In this document: positions 6,539-13,970 of the stretch, in pieces
Numbering within the stretch: the first letter of the stretch is position 1
Layout: every line of letters starts with the position of its first letter
Assembly (NCBI GenBank): GCA_002684875.1
Contig: NYVY01000037.1
Coordinates: 4,924-21,995 of the forward strand
Direction of reading: 5' to 3'
From: Pseudomonadota bacterium
GTDB taxonomy: Bacteria; Pseudomonadota; Gammaproteobacteria; Burkholderiales; Burkholderiaceae_A
Length of the DNA: 17,072 bases
Translations under genes and position numbers: made by a program
Notes under the pieces: generated by a model
Databases searched by the model: none
Told to the model about the DNA's origin: nothing
What the model saw: the letters and a program-made list of their open reading frames with translations, nothing else

Positions 6539-8098
6539 TTACTGGTTGACCCATGCTATAACCAGTTTTTTGTCTTTTCTTCCTCCAATAGTTAGGTTAT
6601 CAATATTTTTGCTTGAAATCACTGAAACAACATTAAAACGTCTTTGCAAACGAGAAATAGCATTACTTATGGTTTTATAATCATTTTTTACCCATAACAC
6701 AACTAAAATTTTTTCAATGCTTTCAGCCTCTGTCAACTTATATTTTAAGTCCCAATGATTATGAATTTTGTTTTTTTCTATTGATCTAATTCTATGAGTT
6801 GGTAAGTAAATCGATAGCGTTGCAAGAATTCCCCTGTCATTACTTAAAATAATTCCCTTTTGGTTAAAGAAAAAATCTTTCTTAATAATGTTGGCTAGTT
6901 GAGAGTAACCCTCAACTTGAGAGAATGGGTTGATATTTGTTGAGTATTTTATTTCAAAGTATTTTGCTAAACGTGGACCATTAAGAAATAGAGCAAGAAA
7001 TAAAAAATTTAAAAGTAAAGCAGAAGTCAGCGCAGTATTAAAAACTTTTTTTCTTATTTTTCTTTTCTCTAATGAAACTAAAACACCTATGTATATACAA
7101 ATGACGATAGAAATAGGAGACGCCCAATTAATTTCTGTTTCTCCTATCAGACTTAAAAAAATGACAGTAATCAAAAGCGGTAAAGCAAAACATATTAACA
7201 GCAAGTGTGATAAATTTATTTTTGACAGAGGGAAGACTTTTTTCTGAAAAAAATAGTTCGAACAGTGGATAGTTCGAGATTGAAATAATGAAATTATAAA
7301 TATTGAAAAAACTATTGGATTAAATATGACGAATTGACCAATAATAAATTCAAAGAGACTCTTAATGTCAAACTTCACTCCTCTTTCTAATGTTGTCATC
7401 TCGATATGGTGAGAGATTGTAGGAAAGTTTTCTGAAAAATTCCAGAGTATGTTCGGAGAAAAAACAAGAGTAACCGTTAAGAATAAAACATAGGTTGATT
7501 TGGAAATTTTTTTATTTTGAGAGAAAAAAAAGAGCAGTAAAGGAATACAAAAAAAGACCATTGAGTATTTTGTTAATAACCCCATTCCAATGGTGATACC
7601 ACAAAGTAGGAAGTAGACTAATTTTGCACTTTTCAAGGACAAGATAAAAAAATATAAAGAGAGTGACCAAAAAAACAACAACCACGAATCTGTTGTTGCA
7701 AATTGGCTATAAAATGTTGAGATGGGGAGAGAAAAAAACAAGAGACCCGAAATAATCGATGGTTGAAATTTCCCAGTAATTTGATGAGTACATGCAATAC
7801 AGACAATTGATGTAAGCAAAAACGCCACTGGTTGTAATGTGCGGTAGCAATGAAACTCAGTTTGATTGCAAAATGTACCGATTGGACTGAGAATCCATGC
7901 AATAAAAGGAGGCTTTGAGTAATAGCCCCATTCGAGTTTGGTGGACCAAAAAATATATTGAGCCTCATCGATAGCCAGTTCTACAGTCCCAAGTAGATAG
8001 GGGCTAAAGATAGCATATGATTTTATAAAAAAAATCGCTACGATTAGAGCTATAGGTATACTGAGCAATTTAAAATTAATATTAGGTTTGGTTGACAT
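6539..8098 (-). CDS. GT39/ArnT-like membrane glycosyltransferase
   Basis: A 519-residue GT-C type membrane enzyme, near the length of ArnT (about 550), with about ten hydrophobic spans and a C-terminal soluble domain. The first periplasmic loop carries the acidic Asp44-Glu45 in ELAIDEAQYIFW, followed by WGYYSKPPFIAW (57-68), the PMT-family pattern seen in ArnT and Rgt-type transferases. Such enzymes use undecaprenyl-phosphate-linked sugars and act on the periplasmic side on lipid A, core or protein. The sugar and acceptor are not determined here. It heads a four-gene unit with an ArnC-like synthase, a flippase-like protein and a LpxQ-like barrel, which favours lipid A as the acceptor by inference. 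Its start codon is only 40 bp from divergent dnaE, so the two promoters must be very close or lie inside the neighbouring genes. Confidence 0.85.
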   Translation of the reverse strand: MSTKPNINFKLLSIPIALIVAIFFIKSYAIFSPYLLGTVELAIDEAQYIFWSTKLEWGYYSKPPFIAWILSPIGTFCNQTEFHCYRTLQPVAFLLTSIVCIACTHQITGKFQPSIISGLLFFSLPISTFYSQFATTDSWLLFFWSLSLYFFILSLKSAKLVYFLLCGITIGMGLLTKYSMVFFCIPLLLFFFSQNKKISKSTYVLFLTVTLVFSPNILWNFSENFPTISHHIEMTTLERGVKFDIKSLFEFIIGQFVIFNPIVFSIFIISLFQSRTIHCSNYFFQKKVFPLSKINLSHLLLICFALPLLITVIFLSLIGETEINWASPISIVICIYIGVLVSLEKRKIRKKVFNTALTSALLLNFLFLALFLNGPRLAKYFEIKYSTNINPFSQVEGYSQLANIIKKDFFFNQKGIILSNDRGILATLSIYLPTHRIRSIEKNKIHNHWDLKYKLTEAESIEKILVVLWVKNDYKTISNAISRLQRRFNVVSVISSKNIDNLTIGGRKDKKLVIAWVNQ

Positions 8099-8119
8099 AA
8101 CTTTCAGTAAAATTTAAAT
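8092..8119 (+). promoter_or_regulatory. Possible dnaE promoter overlapping the GT39 start codon
   Basis: A perfect TTGACA (8092-8097) overlaps the first codons of the minus-strand GT39 gene. A 16-bp spacer leads to TTAAAT (8114-8119, four of six). A start near 8126 would leave a leader of only about 13 bases and put the AAAGG ribosome site (8123-8127) at its very edge, which weakens the case. Confidence 0.25.
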
Positions 8120-8138
8120 AACAAAGGTTTATTAATTT

Positions 8139-11100
8139 ATGCTAAAGCAAAAATTCTCCCATCTCAGAATGCACAGTGAGTACTCAATAAGTGACAGCAC
8201 TATACGATTGTCCAGCATTTGTAAAAGTGCCGCAATGGATAATCAGCCTGCTTTAGGACTTACGGATTTGGGCAATACTTTTGCTTTCATAAAATTTTTC
8301 AAGTTAGCGCGTAAAAATGGCATTAAACCTATACTGGGTACGGAAGTTTCTCTGAGGACAGAGACAAAACAAACCAATGGTCCTAGGCTCATTCTATTAT
8401 GTAAAAATCATTCAGGATATCAAAAGTTATGCAGGCTTTTAACTAAAGCATGGCTCAACCATGACTCATATTGGAAACAAGGTGCAATTGATTTCAGGTG
8501 GTTTTATGAAGACGATTTAATTTTAGGTGGAAAAATGAGCGATAACCTTATTTGCTTATCTGGAGGAGTTTTTGGAGAAATAGGCCAGAATTTTAAGCAG
8601 CCAAATATGGTAATACGTGAGGAAGAAGAATTATCAAAAGTAAGAAAATATTTAGATGTTTTTAAAGATAATTTTTATATCGAAATACATAGAGCTGGAG
8701 TTTTAAATGAAAAACGACATGAAGAGTTAGCATTGCTTTTAAGTGACAAATTAAGTATCCCAGTGGTGGCAACTCATCCAATTCAGTACTTGAGAAGGGA
8801 AGATTATTTAGCTCATCAGGCGAGGGTCGCTATTGCAGAAGGAGAAACATTGGCATCCCTGAAAAATAACTCAGTCTTTACAGAAAAACAATATTTTCTT
8901 AACCAGCAAGAGATGAAGGAAAAATTCAAGGATTTACCAGGATCGATTGAAAACACTGTAGAAATTGCAAAAAGATGCAACCTTGAATTTGAGTTTGGCA
9001 AAGTAAGACTACCAAACTTTACGAATGAAAAAAAAATATCGTTAACAGACGAGTTGAGGGAAAAAGCTTCTGTTGGGTTGAAAAATAGGGTCTTCGATCA
9101 AATAAATTTTAGAGACGAGGTCAGAAAAAATTATGAAGACAGGTTGACGCTCGAGTGTGATGTAATCGTTAAAATGGGATTTGCTAGCTATTTTTTGATA
9201 GTGGCTGATTTTGTGAATTGGGCGAAGAACAACGATGTTCCAGTGGGACCAGGAAGAGGGTCTGGAGCTGGCTCTCTTGTTGCCTACTGTTTAAATATTA
9301 CGGATGTTGACCCTTTAAAATTTACGCTTTTGTTTGAAAGATTTTTAAACCCTGAACGTATTTCGATGCCCGATTTTGATATAGATTTTTGTCAAGAAAA
9401 AAGACACAAAGTTATTGAATATGTGAAAAACAAATATGGGATAAAAGCAGTTAGTCAAATTATAACCTTCGGTACAATGGCTTCTCGTGCTGTGATAAGG
9501 GATGCAGGAAGAGTTTTGGAACTACCATATACTTTTTGTGACCAGCTCTCTAAACTCATTCCAGTGGTACAGAATAAGCCGCTAGCTTTGGAATCAGCGC
9601 GAAAAGCGGAACCTACTATCGTTAAGCGTGAGAAAGAGGAGGAAGAGGTAAGCAACTTATTTAGCTTAGCCGAGCCGCTAGAAGACTTAACCAGAAATGT
9701 GGGAATGCATGCCGGCGGTGTACTAATTGCTCCAGGAGAACTAACTGATTTTTGCCCCCTTTATAAGGCTCCAGGTTCAGAAGGCGAAGATGGAATTATT
9801 TCAATGTTCGACAAGGACGATATTGAGGAGTTGGGTCTTGTAAAGTTTGATTTTTTGGGCTTACGAAATCTAACTATTTTGGATGTTGCTTTAAAAGAGC
9901 TCAACAGGATGAACCCAGAACGACATATTACACTAGAAAGATTAAATGGTTTTTCTGATTTAAAGACATATGATTTATTAAAGTCAGCAAATACAACCGC
10001 GGTTTTTCAGCTCGAATCAGAGGGAATGAAAAAATACTTGGTAAAGTTGCAACCAGATTGTTTTGAAGACATCATCGCTATGTTGGCGCTTTACAGGCCT
10101 GGCCCTTTAAATTCTGGAATGGTAGATGATTTTATAAAAAGAAAGCAAGGTGTTCAAAAAATCGATTATTTTCATGATGATCTGAAGGAATGTTTGTCGC
10201 CCACATACGGAGTTATAGTTTATCAAGAACAAGTTATGCAGATTGCTCAGATTATTGCGGGATATAGCTTGGGTAGGGCGGATATATTAAGAAGGGCAAT
10301 GGGGAAGAAAAAAGCTGATGAGATGTCCCGACAAAGGGAGATATTTCTCAAAGGCGCTCGAACTAAAGGGTATAGCAAGAATCTTGCGATAAGGCTGTTT
10401 GATTTAATGGAAAAGTTTGCAGAGTATGGTTTCAATAAAAGTCATACTGCGGCGTACGCTGTGATTACCTATCAAACAGCTTGGTTTAAGGCACATGAAC
10501 CAGCAGCTTTTTACTCGGCAACATTGACATCTGATGCGCAAGATACCGATCGAATTAGTTTACTTATTCGAGATTGTAAGGCTAATGGACTAGGTGTGTT
10601 AGGACCAAGTATCAACTATTCTTGTTTTGAGTTTACAACGATTAAACAAAAAAGAACTTCAGAGAAAGAAGATGCAGTACGTTTTGGCTTAGGGGCTATT
10701 AAGGGAGTAGGAGAGGCTGTCATAAAAAATATTGTTTTAGTAAGAGATATCGGCCTTTTTAAAGACTTTGCAGATTTCTGTTCGAGGGTTGATCGGAAAG
10801 TTTTAAATAAAAAATCTTTCGAGGCTCTGATTTGTGCAGGGGCAATGGATGAGTTACATCCTAAGGGTAGTAAAGGTAGAAACGAAATGATCAATACTTA
10901 CGAGTCATTTCTTCAGTACACGGAGCAGCAGGAACTTTCTCGTGACCAAGGAAAGTTGTTTGAAGTCGATTTAGCTGAAAAAGCAATACAGCGGGAAAGC
11001 GAAATGATTCTACCATGGACTGAAAGGCAAGAACTGAAAGCAGAAAAACAAGCATTAGGGTTCCCTTTTACCAAATCATTTTATGATTTAGTAAAACCCG

Positions 11101-11669
11101 AAGTTTCTAAATATCTTGGGAGGTCATTAAATAATTTAAGGCCATCAAGTGAAGCGTATTGGGTCCATGGAGTTTTATCGAAGGTCCGTAAACAAATGAC
11201 AAGGAGAGGCCCTCTATATATATTAGAATTAGAGGATGACCAAACTAGTGCAGAACTGTCAATTTACAGTGAAGAGTATGAAATATTCAGACAAAAATTA
11301 AAGATTGATGAATACTTACAAATCTTAATTAAGGTTAGGGAAGATGAATATACAGGGGGCACGAAACTGTTAGTTCAGGAGGTTTTGGATTCTATTACTG
11401 TTCGAGAAAATAATCTACGGTCTATCAGGATTTTACTTGACTCTTCATATCTAACTGCCGAAAGGTATCAAGAAACTATTCGTAATCTAGAGGAGTGTTT
11501 AAGCAGAGAGTCAGGTATTCCAGTTTTGATAGGCTTAGCACTTTCTGAGGCTAGATGTGAATTATCTTTAGGCAAAAATTGGGCTCTACAACCATCAGAT
11601 AATATCTTAGATAAAGTGAGAGGGTATTTTGGAGACGATTGTGTAATATTTAATTTAAAAGGTGAATGA
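8139..11669 (+). CDS. dnaE: DNA polymerase III subunit alpha
   Basis: The catalytic subunit of the replicative polymerase. At 1176 residues it is complete (E. coli 1160). The N-terminal PHP domain starts HLRMHSEYS; Arg10 stands where active PHP sites have a second His, as in E. coli, so proofreading should depend on a separate epsilon subunit. The catalytic aspartates are Asp412 and Asp414 in MPDFDIDFCQEKR and Asp571 in KFDFLGLR, matching E. coli 401, 403 and 555. GPGRGSGAGSLVAYCL, NVGMHAGGVLIAP, ALYRPGPL and EYGFNKSHTAAYA are all present. Gln937-Phe941 (QGKLF) fits the internal sliding-clamp motif. An OB-fold follows at about residues 1005-1080. A weak AAAGG lies 11 bases before the ATG. Its TGA directly abuts the stop codon of convergent maf. 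Confidence 0.98.
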   Translation: MLKQKFSHLRMHSEYSISDSTIRLSSICKSAAMDNQPALGLTDLGNTFAFIKFFKLARKNGIKPILGTEVSLRTETKQTNGPRLILLCKNHSGYQKLCRLLTKAWLNHDSYWKQGAIDFRWFYEDDLILGGKMSDNLICLSGGVFGEIGQNFKQPNMVIREEEELSKVRKYLDVFKDNFYIEIHRAGVLNEKRHEELALLLSDKLSIPVVATHPIQYLRREDYLAHQARVAIAEGETLASLKNNSVFTEKQYFLNQQEMKEKFKDLPGSIENTVEIAKRCNLEFEFGKVRLPNFTNEKKISLTDELREKASVGLKNRVFDQINFRDEVRKNYEDRLTLECDVIVKMGFASYFLIVADFVNWAKNNDVPVGPGRGSGAGSLVAYCLNITDVDPLKFTLLFERFLNPERISMPDFDIDFCQEKRHKVIEYVKNKYGIKAVSQIITFGTMASRAVIRDAGRVLELPYTFCDQLSKLIPVVQNKPLALESARKAEPTIVKREKEEEEVSNLFSLAEPLEDLTRNVGMHAGGVLIAPGELTDFCPLYKAPGSEGEDGIISMFDKDDIEELGLVKFDFLGLRNLTILDVALKELNRMNPERHITLERLNGFSDLKTYDLLKSANTTAVFQLESEGMKKYLVKLQPDCFEDIIAMLALYRPGPLNSGMVDDFIKRKQGVQKIDYFHDDLKECLSPTYGVIVYQEQVMQIAQIIAGYSLGRADILRRAMGKKKADEMSRQREIFLKGARTKGYSKNLAIRLFDLMEKFAEYGFNKSHTAAYAVITYQTAWFKAHEPAAFYSATLTSDAQDTDRISLLIRDCKANGLGVLGPSINYSCFEFTTIKQKRTSEKEDAVRFGLGAIKGVGEAVIKNIVLVRDIGLFKDFADFCSRVDRKVLNKKSFEALICAGAMDELHPKGSKGRNEMINTYESFLQYTEQQELSRDQGKLFEVDLAEKAIQRESEMILPWTERQELKAEKQALGFPFTKSFYDLVKPEVSKYLGRSLNNLRPSSEAYWVHGVLSKVRKQMTRRGPLYILELEDDQTSAELSIYSEEYEIFRQKLKIDEYLQILIKVREDEYTGGTKLLVQEVLDSITVRENNLRSIRILLDSSYLTAERYQETIRNLEECLSRESGIPVLIGLALSEARCELSLGKNWALQPSDNILDKVRGYFGDDCVIFNLKGE

Positions 11670-12302
11670 TCATAGAAGATTTTTCTTTAAAAGGGAATAG
11701 GTTTCATGAATAGGAAGACCCATTACTGAAGAATGACTCCCAGATATCTTTTTAATAAAGATTGCAATTTTTCCCTGAATCCCGTATCCACCCGATTTAT
11801 CAAAAGGCTCGGTCGTTTCTGAGTAGTCTGCTATCCAATATTTAGGAATTTTTGAGAACCACACAACGGTTGTGGTAGTGGACTGCTTGTAGTTAAAAGA
11901 AGTGTGCGCTTTTTTCTTTGGTGCTGCTAAGACTATCGAAGTTATAACTTTATGTTTATTATTAGAAAGAGCGGATATTGTTTCAATAACATCGTTTTTT
12001 GATGAAGGTTTTAAAATTATTCTATTTTCTGAGGAAACGATTGTGTCTCCAGTTAAGACGGGGTACCCTATACCTTCTTCTTGAGAAATCAATTTTGCTG
12101 AATATTTTGCCTTTGCAAGAGCAACACGTTTAACATATTCATACGGGGTTTCATTAGAGCGAATCCTTTCTAATTGCTCTGCATTTTTTAATAGGCCCAA
12201 ATTAGGGTAACGTATTGTTAGATTTAATTCTTTACATATTTGTTTTAAGATCAGCTTTCTTCGAGGACTTTTTGAAGCGAGATATAAGACTTTTTTATTC
12301 AT
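11670..12302 (-). CDS. maf: Maf/YhdE-type nucleoside triphosphate pyrophosphatase
   Basis: Maf proteins hydrolyse non-canonical or pyrimidine nucleoside triphosphates to monophosphates and are linked to septum inhibition or nucleotide-pool cleaning. The 210-residue protein opens with LASKSPRR (8-15), the family's phosphate-binding signature. It continues with GDTIVSSENRIILKPSS and ends with FDKSGGYGIQGKIAIFIKKISG followed by SSVMGLPIHET. The KSGGYGIQG stretch fits the YhdE branch (dTTP/UTP pyrophosphatase) rather than the YceF branch (m7GTP). The ATG at 12302 gives the normal short N-terminus, so the start is probably right even though no Shine-Dalgarno site precedes it. It is back to back with earP (starts adjacent) and tail to tail with dnaE (stops adjacent), so it has no intergenic DNA on either side. 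Confidence 0.93.
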   Translation of the reverse strand: MNKKVLYLASKSPRRKLILKQICKELNLTIRYPNLGLLKNAEQLERIRSNETPYEYVKRVALAKAKYSAKLISQEEGIGYPVLTGDTIVSSENRIILKPSSKNDVIETISALSNNKHKVITSIVLAAPKKKAHTSFNYKQSTTTTVVWFSKIPKYWIADYSETTEPFDKSGGYGIQGKIAIFIKKISGSHSSVMGLPIHETYSLLKKNLL

Positions 12303-13382
12303 ATGTTTATAGTGTATAACACTGCATTTATTTTATTTTGTGATGTTGTTGATAACTTTGGCGATGCAGGATCATGTTTTAGATTAGCAAGAGCGTTAAT
12401 AAAAAGAGGAGCAAAAAGAGTCATCATCTATACAAATAACGCAAAAATTTTTTCTTTAATTCAGGAAAACCCTACGCATTTAGAATCCCAAGAGAGTAAA
12501 GATAACATAAAAATATTTGAAAAAAAAAGAGAAAATAGTTTATTTACTGGCACTAAAAATGCTGTTGTAATTGAAATGTTCGGCACGTCAGTGCCTATCG
12601 AGATCCTAAGGAGTATGATAAAGGAAGTTAATCTGAAGAGAGTATGTTTAGATTATTTATCGACTGAGAATTGGACGGATTCTCTACAAGGGATGTGTTC
12701 TCCAGATCTTAGGGCCCCTTTAAAAAAAACACCTAGCTTAGTCAATAGGAGTTGGTATGCTCCAGGATTCACAAAAAACTCCGCAGGTATAATTTGGGAA
12801 AATAGAGAGTTAGCTTCAACTGAAAAGAGAAAAAAGTTTAGAGAATTAATATTGAAGCAAAAGGATACCAAAATTTTCGGTCCTAATTCGTTCGGTCCTA
12901 ATTCGGATAATATTTTTATTATCTGTAATTTTGTTTATACGAAAAATAATTTTCCTTTTAATGAGAAAAATTTTTTTGGATTCCCAGTCGCAGTTTGGTC
13001 ACCAAAGTCAATTTTCTTTTCTCAAAGTGATTTTGATATTATCTTACAGAGTACTGATTTTAATGTAGTACGAGGGGAAGACTCTTTTGTGACAGCGCAT
13101 TTTGCATCAGCTTCTTGTTGGAAGGTACCATTTGTTTGGCAACCATATTATCAAGACTGTAACAATCACCGAAACAAATTCTTTGGATGGAAGAAAAAAT
13201 TTTCTAATCTTCGTAATAATTGTTTTTGGGCGTTCGCAGAAAGTATTGCTCTCCGTCGTGAAGATCGATTAGTATTTCTTTGGTCAGCTTTAAGAAATGA
13301 TTGGGTAAGTATAAAAAAATCAATGAGTCGTGACTGTTTGAGGATGACGACAGAAAAATCTTTGTTGGATACAATATTATAA
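12303..13382 (+). CDS. earP: EF-P arginine rhamnosyltransferase EarP
   Basis: EarP transfers L-rhamnose from dTDP-L-rhamnose to Arg32 of EF-P, activating it to relieve ribosome stalling at polyproline. The 359-residue protein starts with the family pattern FCDVVDNFGDAG, where Asp17 and Asp21 keep the four-residue spacing of the essential aspartates of Pseudomonas EarP (13 and 17). Near the C-terminus, VVRGEDSFVTAH has Arg257 and Glu259, matching the nucleotide-sugar-binding Arg and catalytic Glu. An in-frame 15-bp tandem duplication repeats FGPNS at residues 192-201. SASCW looks inserted before PFVWQPYYQ. The protein is otherwise divergent but nothing essential seems lost. The ATG at 12303 directly abuts the maf ATG (CATATG) and has no obvious ribosome site; GTG at 12312 is an alternative. 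efp follows after 21 bp. Confidence 0.93.
   Translation: MFIVYNTAFILFCDVVDNFGDAGSCFRLARALIKRGAKRVIIYTNNAKIFSLIQENPTHLESQESKDNIKIFEKKRENSLFTGTKNAVVIEMFGTSVPIEILRSMIKEVNLKRVCLDYLSTENWTDSLQGMCSPDLRAPLKKTPSLVNRSWYAPGFTKNSAGIIWENRELASTEKRKKFRELILKQKDTKIFGPNSFGPNSDNIFIICNFVYTKNNFPFNEKNFFGFPVAVWSPKSIFFSQSDFDIILQSTDFNVVRGEDSFVTAHFASASCWKVPFVWQPYYQDCNNHRNKFFGWKKKFSNLRNNCFWAFAESIALRREDRLVFLWSALRNDWVSIKKSMSRDCLRMTTEKSLLDTIL
12876..12905 (+). repeat. In-frame 15-bp perfect tandem duplication inside earP
   Basis: TTCGGTCCTAATTCG occurs twice without a gap (12876-12890 and 12891-12905). Each copy encodes Phe-Gly-Pro-Asn-Ser, so the frame is kept and the protein gains five residues. Confidence 0.97.
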
Positions 13383-13403
13383 CTTTAAACGCCTGGGATA
13401 AAT

Positions 13404-13964
13404 ATGAAAAATGCACAAGAACTACGAATAGGAAATGTTTGTATCGTAAATAACGAGCCAATGGTAGTCTTAAAATCAGAATATAACAAATCTGGTCGAA
13501 GCTCAGCTGTTGTTAAGTTAAAATTAAAAAACTTACTGTCAAGTTCAATTTCAGAGTTTGTTTTCAAGGCGGATGAAAAGTTTGAGACACTTGTTTTAGA
13601 GAGAAAAAGTGTTTCTTTCTCTTATTTTTCCGACCCTTCATATGTTTTTTTGGATGAAGAGTTTAATCAACATGAAGTGGATTCGGATTTTATGGGATTA
13701 GCACTCAATTACTTGGAAGAAGGAATGTGTTGCGAATTAGTGTTTTATGAAGAAAAACCTATTTCTGTAGAATTACCTACAATTGTGGTACGTGAAATTC
13801 ATTATACTGAGCCAGCTGTAAAAGGAGATACGTCTGGAAAAGTAATGAAAACCGCAAAGATTAAGCCTACAGGGTTTCAAGTTTCCGTACCAGCTTTCGT
13901 AGAAATTGGAGATCAAGTAGAGATTGATACGAGGACAAACGAATATAAAGGACGAGTTAAGTAG
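13404..13964 (+). CDS. efp: Elongation factor P (arginine-32 type)
   Basis: EF-P binds next to the ribosomal P-site and speeds peptide-bond formation at consecutive prolines. The 186-residue protein has the normal three-domain length. The KOW-like first domain carries the modification loop [10 protein letters not shown] with Arg at position 32, the residue rhamnosylated by EarP, rather than the lysine used by EpmA/EpmB systems. [21 protein letters not shown] marks domain [38 protein letters not shown] and the C-terminal [13 protein letters not shown] complete domains II and III. A GGGA stretch lies 5 bases before the ATG. It lies directly after earP on the same strand, as in Neisseria and Pseudomonas, and is followed after 6 bp by the flavoprotein gene. 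Confidence 0.97.
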   Translation: MKNAQELRIGNVCIVNNEPMVVLKSEYNKSGRSSAVVKLKLKNLLSSSISEFVFKADEKFETLVLERKSVSFSYFSDPSYVFLDEEFNQHEVDSDFMGLALNYLEEGMCCELVFYEEKPISVELPTIVVREIHYTEPAVKGDTSGKVMKTAKIKPTGFQVSVPAFVEIGDQVEIDTRTNEYKGRVK

Positions 13965-13970
13965 TGGGCT

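Noticed and set aside
6522..6554. N-terminal extension of the GT2 glycosyltransferase overlapping the GT39 gene.
   Set aside because: No ribosome site before 6554, the extra residues match no family start, and the ATG at 6521 has TTTGGA upstream.
12653..13567. Three minus-strand frames overlapping earP and the start of efp.
   Set aside because: They are antisense to conserved catalytic motifs of EarP and EF-P and look like shadow frames.
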